A stretch of 64,000 nucleotides of DNA. Origin: Gymnorhina tibicen. Taxonomy: Eukaryota > Chordata > Aves > Passeriformes > Artamidae. The translations under genes were made by a program, and so were the position numbers. The notes beneath the pieces were generated by a model. It searched no databases. It was not told the origin of the DNA and saw only the letters and a list, made by a program, of their open reading frames with translations. The DNA is taken from the NCBI GenBank assembly GCA_013399875.1, contig VXAZ01001749.1, positions 405,429 through 469,428 of the forward strand. Reading direction: 5' to 3'. Positions 1-10,100 of the stretch are shown piece after piece. How positions within the stretch are numbered: position 1 is the stretch's first letter; each line of letters begins with the position of its first letter.

Positions 1-1094
1 AAACTATGCCTGTTAAAACAGCTTTACAAGAGCTTACTCACCTTCCCTGGAGTGCTGCACCTCCTGTGCAGTTTGTGGGGAGTGCCCAGGTTCACGTTTC
101 CTAGGGACAATCAGCCAGGACTGAACTGATGCCTTGAGCTCACTGTTACCGTTTTCCTAACACAAAGGCTGAAAATAGTTTATGCTTTCTGCTTATCATT
201 TTAAAGACTTTGTCATTTTATTTATAGAGAAAAATATTTTTCCTTGTAAACCTTGTCTCAAACTAGACAAGCACATCTTATTTTTCTCCCCTTCTCATTC
301 TGCTGCCATGCATATGTTTCTTTTCTCTGGCTGGCTGCAGTCCTGGTTCTTAGAGTTGGTGGCCAGATGGGATTTATGTTCCTTTCTCTCTTGCTTCCTC
401 ATGTGCTGTTTGGAATCTGATGCAGACTGGTTTGTGCTCTGCCCCCCTCTTCTATTCGGCATGCTAATTTGTTAATAAATATTTCTTTTTAGAGTTAAAA
501 GCTGAAAGTTCTTTTATGCTCTTGCCTGTTTTAATGAAGCCTCTGAACCAAAGCATGGATTATTTTGACTGTGAGCTCTTGGTCCTATGTTTAAACTTGC
601 ATTATCTTCCTCTTTTGAGGGAGAAAAAGAGGCTTAACATTTGTTTAGCTGATTTTTTTCTTTCCTTTTTTTTCGTTTTGGTTTTGTTCTAGAATGAGAG
701 ATAGATTGTGAAAGTAAGGAACATTGCTGGGCCTCATTCTGACTAACTTGTTCTTCAGGAAATTTCTCTGTTCTCATTTCCCCATCTGTAGAATAGGAAG
801 AAACTTGCTGCCCAAATGCAAAACTTGCTCCTGTGACAGTAGCTCAGTTGTTAAGATTTCTAAAGCGTTCTGGAAATGTGCATTCTGCATGCTAAGTATC
901 ATCCTGTCTAGTTGCCAGTTGTGCCTTGTTGCTAGGTGGCTTGGATTTGTTCAGGTTTGAACAGCCCTTAGAGGCGTTGAACGGGAGAAGTGTGATTCTC
1001 TCCAGTTTTCCAGCAGTATTTGCCGTGTGTGTCAGCGAGGTGATCGAATCTTCTTGTTGGGGCTTGATAAACTCTGCAATTTCTCTCTTTCTAG
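1..1094 (+). other. KCTD6: KCTD6 upstream intron (partial)
   Basis: This AT-rich stretch ends in a good splice acceptor (polypyrimidine run then CTAG at 1091-1094) directly before the KCTD6 coding exon. From memory, human KCTD6 has nine extra N-terminal residues encoded by an upstream exon. I looked for a matching short exon here and did not find one, so it probably lies left of the window. A consensus AATAAA at 474-479 has no obvious transcript. Nothing else coding is visible. Confidence 0.7.
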
Positions 1095-1781
1095 ATGACT
1101 GATCCAGTCACGCTAAATGTGGGTGGACACATGTATACGACCTCCCTCACAACTCTAACGAGATATCCTGACTCAATGCTCGGGGCCATGTTCAGGGGAG
1201 ACTTCCCCACTGCCAGGGACTCTCAGGGCAATTACTTTATTGACAGAGATGGACCACTTTTCCGTTATGTTCTTAACTTTTTAAGGACCTCAGAGCTCAC
1301 TTTGCCACTGGACTTCAAGGAGTTTGACCTGCTCCGGAAGGAAGCAGATTTCTATCAGATTGAACCCTTAATTCAGTGTCTTAATGACCCCAAGCCACTG
1401 TATCCTGTGGATACCTTTGAGGAGGTGGTGGAGCTGTCCAGCACCCGGAAGCTTTCCAAGTACTCCAACCCGGTGGCTGTGATCATCACGCAGCTCACCA
1501 TCACGACGAAAGTCCATGCACTACTGGAAGGCATTTCAAACCACTTCACCAAGTGGAATAAGCACATGATGGACACCAGGGACTGCCAGGTGTCCTTCAC
1601 CTTTGGGCCATGCGATTACCACCAGGAAGTGTCGCTCCGAGTCCATCTCATGGAGTACATCACAAAGCAAGGCTTCACGATCAGGAACACCAGAGTCCAT
1701 CACATGAGCGAGCGTGCCAATGAAAACACAGTGGAGCATAACTGGACTTTCTGTAGACTGGCACGGAAAACAGATGACTGA
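1095..1781 (+). CDS. KCTD6: KCTD6, BTB/POZ potassium-channel tetramerisation-domain protein 6 (main coding exon)
   Basis: A single exon encodes 228 residues and stops with TGA at 1779-1781. The protein starts MTDPVTLNVGG and is nearly identical to human KCTD6 as I remember it. The BTB/POZ (T1-like) domain covers about residues 4-105, with the family signatures LNVGG (7-11) and FIDRDGPLFRYVLNFLR (48-64). The conserved C-terminal half follows and ends RLARKTDD. KCTD6 forms oligomers and bridges Cullin-3 E3 ligase to substrates; reported targets are small ankyrin-1 and HDAC1, the latter linked to Hedgehog repression. It acts in the cytoplasm. The exon begins right at the splice acceptor, so ATG 1095 is an internal methionine if an upstream coding exon adds the short mammalian N-terminus; it can also serve as the start. 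No frame damage is seen. Visible differences from human include F-R-G-D in place of F-G-G-D near residue 35. Confidence 0.96.
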   Translation: MTDPVTLNVGGHMYTTSLTTLTRYPDSMLGAMFRGDFPTARDSQGNYFIDRDGPLFRYVLNFLRTSELTLPLDFKEFDLLRKEADFYQIEPLIQCLNDPKPLYPVDTFEEVVELSSTRKLSKYSNPVAVIITQLTITTKVHALLEGISNHFTKWNKHMMDTRDCQVSFTFGPCDYHQEVSLRVHLMEYITKQGFTIRNTRVHHMSERANENTVEHNWTFCRLARKTDD

Positions 1782-2500
1782 CTCTGACTCCACAGGAGCC
1801 ACTTCAGTGATTAGCAACTTAATTGGACAGTAAACCCAAGAGAGTCTGGATTTTGACTAAATCAACAATATGGGCTTTTTTTATATGACTATTTATTGTT
1901 TATCAGTGAGGACTGGAGGAGTTTCATTCTCTAGCAGCTCTGTTCTTTTGTCCAGTTCAGAAAAAAAACCGTGCATGTGCCTGTTCAGTCAAGACACCTT
2001 TTTGTTTGAAAGAGGGAGTCCGAAGAATTAGTACAATAGGGTATTTTGTGTCATTAACACAATTCTCTGACTCAACTCAACGTGCTAAAATTACCTCTTG
2101 TTTAAATGGTTTCTAATCCATCTAATGCTATGACACTGGGAGCAAGAAACAAAAAAGATTTTAAAATGCAGTTGGGGGAGAAGCTGCTATTGTGTAGACT
2201 AATTTAGTTTCTAAATCAATAAACAGTATTGTAATATTCTAGGAAAACAAATCCCGCCCTTTAGAAGTACTTGATAAGTACAGTTTCTTACAGTTATGAC
2301 AACTGTTTCTGTCTATGCATATAAATCAAGCAACCAAATATTATCTGTAGCCATGGAAATATGATTACAAATATTTATATTGGATTCTAAATGCAAAATG
2401 TCCCTGTGGTAGAATTCATATTTTTAATGCCTGGTGCAATATTATTCCCAAGTGTAATGCCTGCCAGAAGAAGCTAATAAAAATGTGAAATACAGAATAC
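1782..2500 (+). other. KCTD6: KCTD6 3' untranslated region
   Basis: AT-rich sequence follows the KCTD6 stop. Two polyadenylation hexamers AATAAA are present, at 2218-2223 and 2476-2481. The second is followed by a T/G-rich stretch (about 2500-2525) of the kind that marks 3' cleavage, so the message probably ends near 2500. The exact end is inferred. Confidence 0.6.
2476..2481 (+). terminator. KCTD6: Polyadenylation signal AATAAA, KCTD6 (probable)
   Basis: A canonical hexamer lies about 700 nt after the KCTD6 stop, with T/G-rich sequence just downstream. An alternative hexamer lies at 2218-2223. Confidence 0.5.
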
Positions 2501-2844
2501 TATTTTGTATTTTCTTTTTGTCTTTTAGAACTCTCATACTTGAAAAAAACAAACCCAACCAAACAGAAAACCCCCCACCCAAATCCTGGTTTTTTGTGCT
2601 GCGGAGTAGTTCGGGTGTTCTGGTAGGGCCCTGTTTTCTTCCATTAATGATGTAATTTGTTATGTTAATCAGTTGATTCAAATGTCTTCATTATAGACAA
2701 AGCTTGTGTTCTGAAAACTGCTTTAGATTGATAGAAAGATGGCAAATATTTGTACTGGCTAAAGGGGTAGTGATGGAGGGAACACAACCTAAATACTTGT
2801 AGCTGCTGATAAGAGTTGCCTGGTTTGTCAGCACTTTATCTGGT

Positions 2845-2884
<40 letters not shown>

Positions 2885-3379
2885 AACTGCAGAATGCTTT
2901 TTCTGGTGATGTTTAAATCAAGGCACTCAAGTTCTGTGGCTTTACTCAATTTCATACAGACATTTCTACTTATCCTGGTCCCTTTGTCATAGTTATTAAT
3001 AGAATTTCTGGTTATGCTCTAACTTGATTGCAGCTAGGAGTAAGGGAGTTGGTATCTGTTTTGTGGAGTGGATCCTGTTCTCCCATGAAGTTCTTGTCCC
3101 AAGTAAGTGGGAGCTTTCTATCCCATATGTGGCTCTAAAGGCCTGTCTTGGGGGCTATTTCTCTGTTATATTTTGTCTCTTTCTGTTCATACATTGCAGG
3201 TTTTTGACTTACGTAATAAAAGGCAGCAGCAAGAGCTTTATTCTTGCTATCAAGGAGGGAAGAGAAGCAGAACTGATGAAGCTCAGGAAAAGTTGTTTCT
3301 TTCTTGCAACACATGGTAAGAAATATCCGTGTTAACTGGCATTGAATTATAATCACAAGATGTTCTTTGCAACACTTCA
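2501..3379. other. Intergenic, between convergent KCTD6 and ACOX2
   Basis: This short tail-to-tail spacer holds a TA microsatellite (2851-2879) and short open frames without recognisable homology. No gene is supported. Confidence 0.6.
2851..2879. repeat. (AT)n microsatellite
   Basis: About 14 uninterrupted AT dinucleotides in the KCTD6-ACOX2 spacer. Likely length-polymorphic. Confidence 0.95.
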
Positions 3380-4136
3380 TTTATTAGCAAATTAATGACT
3401 GGCCTGGATCAGCCTGCCCTTTCCATAATTATGAAGTATAATAATTAGAGAAGCAGTATTCCAAATAATACACTTTACTGGAGCTCAAGATTTATCGAAA
3501 GACAGTATGAGCAGCTCTACTAATGGAAAGGTAAATTCTGCAGACTGGAGCTGGCATCAGCTTTGTCTGCATCTTCATTAGGCAGGAATATTCCAGTACT
3601 GGGCAAATCAAGAGTTATTTTAATTGTCAAAACAGATGTACTTTCTAGTATACTTTCTGATTGAAGAGAACAGAACTTTTTCCTAAAAATGAAGGATCAT
3701 AATTTCACTGTGGATTTTTCAGTAAAGTTGGTTGTTTTGGGTTTTTTTGAAGGCACTGTATGGTTCCAACACACTGAGAGAGGCTTCACTGTGTGGTAAT
3801 GGGTTTTTTTCCTCAATCATCATATAGTGCATTTAGAAAAAGAATAAGAAAGCCAAATGAGAGAGTTTTGATGCTGTCAAGACACTTCAGGATAGAAAAC
3901 AGTGAACCCTGGACCATTCCTGACTAGATTGTCTAACAGCAGCGGGTACCACTCAGCGCTGTTGGCATCTGTCTAATTGCAAATGGCTGGCTGAGAATCT
4001 TTGATACTTGTTGTAACTGCAAGTAAGCAACTGATTACTGATTATTAATTCTGATTAGTCATTACTGATGCTTCATAAATGTACTGCTGCACAAAGAACA
4101 GGAGGAAATGCATGCCCTTCACTTGGAACACGGTCT
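3380..4136 (-). other. ACOX2: ACOX2 3' untranslated region (extent inferred)
   Basis: Sequence beyond the ACOX2 stop on the minus strand. Candidate polyadenylation hexamers on that strand are ATTAAA at 3619-3624 and AATAAA at 3380-3385. Either gives a 3' UTR of roughly 0.5-0.75 kb. I cannot tell which is used. Confidence 0.4.
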
Positions 4137-4199
4137 TCATAATTTCGATAGTGCGTTGTGCAGAAGTGGCTTCAAATACCTCTCGTAGGCTGGGCTCAT
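4137..4199 (-). CDS. ACOX2: ACOX2 coding exon 14 with C-terminal SKL
   Basis: This 63-nt terminal coding exon has acceptor CTCTTTCTGAACAG. It encodes [20 protein letters not shown] then TGA (4139-4137). The final SKL is the consensus type 1 peroxisomal targeting signal read by PEX5, which confirms the correct reading frame. Confidence 0.95.
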   Translation of the reverse strand: MSPAYERYLKPLLHNALSKL

Positions 4200-7100
4200 C
4201 TGTTCAGAAAGAGAATGTAGAAGGGAATTAATGGCAATTAAGAAGGGAAAGGCTATAATTTTTTTCTTAAGAACAATCTCTGAAATACAAAAAAGCTACA
4301 CTTATTAAAAAAAAAAACAACCAACAAACCACCGGCTACTTCAACTATGTGCAAAATCTTTTTCCCTGTATGTGCTGTCCTTCACAACCAGCACACGACA
4401 TGCATCCCAAAGGGGACAGCATACTATTTAACCTCAGAAAATACGCTTGGAGTTGAATGTTTGCTGAAGGCAAATTTTGTGTTCAGCTGTAGGATTTTAG
4501 AGGGATACTGGTTACCACAGCAAAAATCTCACTCAAGGCCAAATGAGTTTCAAACAGAGCAATACATATTTACAGCACACAGAATTTTACATTACTCCAC
4601 AGTATGGATTAATTGAGAAAGCAAAGTGCTAAAGACCATGAAGGATCAAATTGCCTTGTTTAACACTTACACTCTTTCTGGTTAAACATATTATTAAAGC
4701 CCTCAAATTTTGCACTAGTAAAAGTACCAGTGTATAGAAAATACCCTGCATTTAGTGCTGTTCCATAATATGTAAATAGACTTTTATTTTAGCTTATTCT
4801 CTACAATGTGATACAAATCAGTGAAACAAAGAGGAATTAAAAGCTCTTGTCTCTTATCTGTATTGCTTTTGTTAGAAGAAAAGCAGTTTCTGCTCTGTCT
4901 GCTGTGGAAGTTGCCCAGCTCTAATTCAACCCTACCTGGTTGGTGGGTGACTTCTGAGCCCACTCGTAGAGCCGCTGGTAAACCTGCCCGTCGTAGCTGC
5001 CCAGCGCAGAGTTCAGGCTCTTGTCCGTGAAGTCAAAAGCATCCACCAGTGGAACAGCGTCCTTCCTACGGAGCACAGGAGTCACATTCCTGTTACTGAC
5101 AGGGCACTGCTTTGCAAGATGGGAAAATAAATCAAAGATAAACTTGAAAGTCAGTTGCCCATGTTTCTCCTGGAAAGCTTGTGCCAGTTGTCCTCCTTGT
5201 CTTTACGGGGGGGGGAAAATCCTGCTTGTTTTGACTCCTCAGAGGCATCTCTAGGTGACCCTGCCTTGGCAGGGAAATTGGACTAGATGATCTCCAGAGG
5301 TCCTTTTCAACCCTAACAATTTTGTGATTCTGTGATGTTCTCTAATGCTCTGAGCTGTCTGCACTGCTGAGTGGGTGTTCTCAGGGTCTTGTAATCACCT
5401 GGGCTCTGTCCCTAATTCAGGACTCAATCTCGCGTCAGATGTTTTCTCAGTAGTCTCTGCTAGCTTGTTCTTTTGATTTTTGTCTTTCTTTGTTTCATTT
5501 TTCTTAAGCTGTGTTTGTCTTATAAGACGGAATAAGGTTCCTACTAGATTGCTGTGAAGTTGCTTTGGTGATCTCCAACCATCATCTACCTGTCAGTATT
5601 TCTGTTACCTCATCACGAGGTGTTGGGGTCTTCTATTCTATTCATGTCTGCGCGAGCAAAACAACCCTGACCCATCCAAGGGCCCATCCAGCCCAGGGGC
5701 CAGTCTGACAGCATGGAGAGCTGGAGCACACCAGCATCTCCTAAGCAGGAGATGGTTTCTTTTTCCTCATCCTCCCATCATCCTGGGTATAGGAGGTTGT
5801 GCTGGCTGTACCTCACACCTGAGGTACCAGGATGCAAAGTGGTTTGCTCAAATGTTGGCATTTGCATCTTCCAGTTCCTTTTGGGGAAGAGCTGTCTGAG
5901 GGTTTGGGAAAGGCTGGGTTTTTGCTACAGACCAGGAAGTGGTTGTATCCTTTTTACTAACTGTAAATACGTAAATACTCCATTCTTGAATCCTGTTAAC
6001 AAGGCATGGACTAACACAGAAGTTACAATGAATTCCAAAGACAACGTGTTAGGGTTTTGAAAATGTTATGTTAAACTTACCACTTCATTTAGATTCTGCT
6101 ATCAGTTCTGAAAACCCTTGATGTTTGGCTCAGCTCTGTTCAGCCCTTGCTTTTATACTGTGTTCTTGTTTCTCCCCAGGTGGGTTAGGTACAATTTTAC
6201 ATACAGTAGCAACTCGTCTGCACCTTAAGTTAGTATGTTCTAAACAAACAGCACTGAGCAGTGAAAGCTGAACCGTTTGTCAAAAAACCTCTGTGAGCGT
6301 TGTGGTAAATGAAAACCTTAACATAACTCAGAATTCACAGAGTTGATGATAAATGGTGTGGAGCAGATGCATCTGAAGTAGCTGTAGGCAGGATTGTTTG
6401 GGTACCAGTTGCAGCTCAGCCATGGCAACAGAGTAGGCTGTATTAGCTGTGGCTTAAGCAGATTTTTCAATGTGTGATGGGTTGCTGTGGCTGCCTCCTG
6501 CCAGTGTGCTCTGACTACGTATTTTCCTGCTTTCGCTCTACTGCAGATGGTAGAAAGTGTTCATGACTTCTTCATTTACAATTTAAGACTTCATGTTACA
6601 GAACTTTAGAGACTGCAGAGGAGCTGGACACTTGGGTCTGTTTTGCCATGAAAACAAGCTCTGACTAGATGTTTCAATCAATTTCTAGTGCTGCCAGGCA
6701 ATGAAAATAAAAACTGAATGAGGTGAATTGACTGTGGAGATGTTGCCATAGGTACAGCAGCACCCTTTTATATCTATCACGGGGATAAACTGGATAGCTG
6801 TGTGTGTCCTGCCAGAGCAGCTCACCGAATGACAGCCAGGAGGTCCAGGTACGATGCTGTGACCATGTCCATTTGAGCTGCAGATATGTATCCATCATGC
6901 AAGAAGGCTCCTGTATTTGAGAAGATCCCGTGTAGTGCAAAGAGGTCACAGAGATGTTTCATAATCTTCTGGATGCCAGCCTTGGCCTCGAGTTTTTCCA
7001 CAGTTTCTGCAAAGTTTTTCACTGCAATGTAGTGGCAGTGGGCCTGGAAAACAAATGCAATCAACAGTGAATGCACCTCAAAACACTTTTAGTAGGCCAA

Positions 7101-10100
7101 GTGACTCAAATGTTCTTGCAAAGAATATAAAACCTTTTCATTTCCCTGGCGCTTCTCCAGTCTGTATCCTTTGTTTGCTGGGTGACCAGGCCTTTTGCAT
7201 TCATGGCTTACAGCGACAGCAGAAGACAGAATGTGTAAACAGTCAACACTGTGGTATTTGTAAACTCCAGAAAACTGCTTCAGAAATCATGGTAGTACTT
7301 ATTCTAAATACTTCTGACGAATATCCCAAAGAGTTTATGTGAAGGGAACACACTGGAATGTGCTTATGTTGTAAGTGAATGTTGGTTGTGTATCAACAGG
7401 AGAAAACTTCTGTTGAAGACCTTGGGCTCATGGTACTTTGGGATCAGTGTCTATGAGGCTTCAGCTCTGAAACACCATTGTCACAGAAGAACAACCTCCC
7501 ACTTTTGTGGTTTTAAGTAAACTGGTCATTTCTGGGTCAGACACCAGTAGAGTGTCTGACCCAGAAATGACAGAAATATTAGCTGAGGTGCAGGGCGGAT
7601 GAATTAGGCTGACCCCACCTGTCTGTGGAGTGACTCCTGCTACGTTGACACTGCTTTGGGTGGTTGGTGGTGCTGGAATCTGTGTGGGTTCACTCCCCCA
7701 CTGCACAGTTCCCCTCCAGCTGTAGGTGTAAGCATGGCACACCAGCACTGCAGCTCTTCCTGCTGGCACAGTGAAGCAGCAGAGGTGGAGGCCAGTGTGG
7801 ACTGCAGAACCTGCCTGAGAAGCTGAGTGGCCCTGAGTGGCCACTCAAGCAATTAACCTGTGTGGAGTCTGCCCAGTGTCTGAGCCACTGATCAGCTGAG
7901 AGCTGGCAGGTGTCTGTTCATAGAGTTGCAATGCCAGATGTGTGGGTCAATCTCCAGGGAAGGTGTGGCATAAGAAGTAAATACAGAATTGCCCCAAGAA
8001 GGCAGCAGTATATCAACATTTTAAAGTTATGGGGAAAACTCAAGGGATTTGGGTGACTTTTCTTGTCCCTGAAATGTTGAAGAAACTTTGGGGGCCTGGA
8101 TCCCATTTTCTGAAGAGTCTAGCAGCAGCACTGACAATACCACAGCCAGCCCTCTGCATATGTTAGGCTCTTCAGAAATAGTTAATGATGTTAAAATAAG
8201 TTGTGGATCTGTTTCAAAATCATCTTTTCCTCAAGGAGGGAGGGAGGGAAGAAAGGAAGGAAGGAAGGAAAGAAAGAAAAGGAAGGAAGGAAGACCTTCG
8301 CCATAACTGTAGAGGAATTGCACTTAATTGCATATTAAAAAAAGAATTTTGGTTTTTGGAGATACAGAACTATCAATAGATTTAGTTTTCATTGATATTT
8401 AGGACTTTTCTCCCCTCTTGTTTTCTTTTCTGCTTAATTCTGTATTAATTCACTCTTGTTTTAGGGAACAAATGCTGCTGTCCCAATGGTACTTCAGCTG
8501 GAAACATCTCTTATTAATTTGATTTGTTTTATCTTTCAGCAGTAGTTAACATTGCACTTATCACTGGTTTTCACTCTGTTCCCTCCAGTTATCTTTCCAG
8601 CAGATGGAAGAAATACCAGGCATGTTTCACCCTGTGACTCCATCAGCTTTCAGTGGAGTGGCTTTGGGAAGACTCCTTTGGGAGCCAGAAATGCTGGATT
8701 CTTATAAAAAGATGAGTGTTGGCTGGAGATGGTGGGTTTTTGTTGCAGGATATGGGAGGTCTGATTCTGCCAGTAGTGGTAGCATAACTGTGAATGTATT
8801 TTCCTCCCTTTCATTTCTCCTAGTCTTTTTCTACCTGGCCTATACAGACAGCAAATTTTGCACATCAGGAATTGCTTCTTACTACAACTTTTCCACCATG
8901 CAGACCACAGTGATGATCTTTGTGGTGTCTCTCAGATGTCAACAGGAAACAATAAAAAGCACTGAGGCTTTAAGCTAATCATGCCATTTCTGTTGCACAT
9001 TGTTTCATAAAGACCAATATCAGATAAGCAGATAAATTTTGCTAACCTTCGCAGCCTGCACCAGCTGCACTGTGCACTGGTTCCATGCATCATGTTTTTT
9101 GACTCCAGACTTAATCAAGTCCTGTACTTTTGCTGCTGTGCTGCTTGTGAGCCTGGAAAATTGAAAAAGCATAAAGCATATTGTATGTGAATGTAGCATC
9201 CCACATGCCTGAATTTGCACTCGGCAGTTATGTGTGACTGAATGGCAAACTGGCATTTCTGACAAGCTGAAGTTATCTACGCTCAGTATGAGTGAACTTA
9301 GATTATGCAAAATCTAAGTACAAATTGTGAGAAGAACCCAGACCACCCTGGTATGGAAGGATTTCTGCCTTCTCAGCTTCCAGGGTAGTTTACCAGCGGT
9401 TTGGCTGAGCTTTTCTTGGGTTGTGTGTGTAAGGAGAGTTTGCAAAAGAAACAGTAATACTGGACTGCTGTTACATTATGTTTCTCCTTTTCTACACAGG
9501 GATTCAAATCCCGTTCCCACTGATACTGAAGGTTTTGGATGAGTGGCTGTTTTTACACTGGTTTCAATGACAGCAGGGTTGTCTTTTAACCCGATTTTCA
9601 GAGGTGACACCTATACAGCCCACAACTGTGTACATAATTCTGAGACCACTCATGGTACCATTTTTATTTGTGTTGAGTTGCTGAATGTGTAGCTGAAAGG
9701 CTACAGACAGAATGAGAGGCTCTGTTCTTGCTACGGTGTAAAATGAAAACAAACATCACTTTCTCAGGTATGTGAAATTTTAACATTCTATATAGAATTG
9801 CTCAGGGTCCAATAAAGATTTTACTGGATGGCAACTCAGTGATGTGGTCTGGGATTTACTTTAATAGTGCCTTCAACTTTGTGAAATGTAGCTGTTTAGT
9901 ACATGGCTTAAAAACTTCTGAGTGTGAAAGCCTCATACTGAACATCTGACATGGCTGTTAATCCTGTGTAGCCTTCCTTTTCATTTTCAGGAACAGATGG
10001 TGCCAATCCTTGTTTAACTTACGTTATTTTATGTCCCTTTAAAGCAAGGAAGAAGCTGCGCTCTTAACACATTTCTGATGTCAAAGAGAGAAATCCTGTC

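Larger units (their letters stand above)
7044..9046 (-). other. ACOX2: ACOX2 intron (exons 11-12)
   Basis: Contains a perfect 20-bp inverted repeat (7525-7571) and a purine microsatellite (8234-8293). No coding sequence is supported; open frames such as 7461-7844 and 8604-8978 have no recognisable product. Confidence 0.8.

Noticed and set aside
1373..1817. Antisense frames across KCTD6
   Set aside because: They are shadows of the KCTD6 coding strand, which is unmistakable by homology.
9495..9530. GATTCAAATCCCGTTCC, resembling a tRNA T-loop
   Set aside because: No matching acceptor, D-arm or anticodon arm could be folded upstream.
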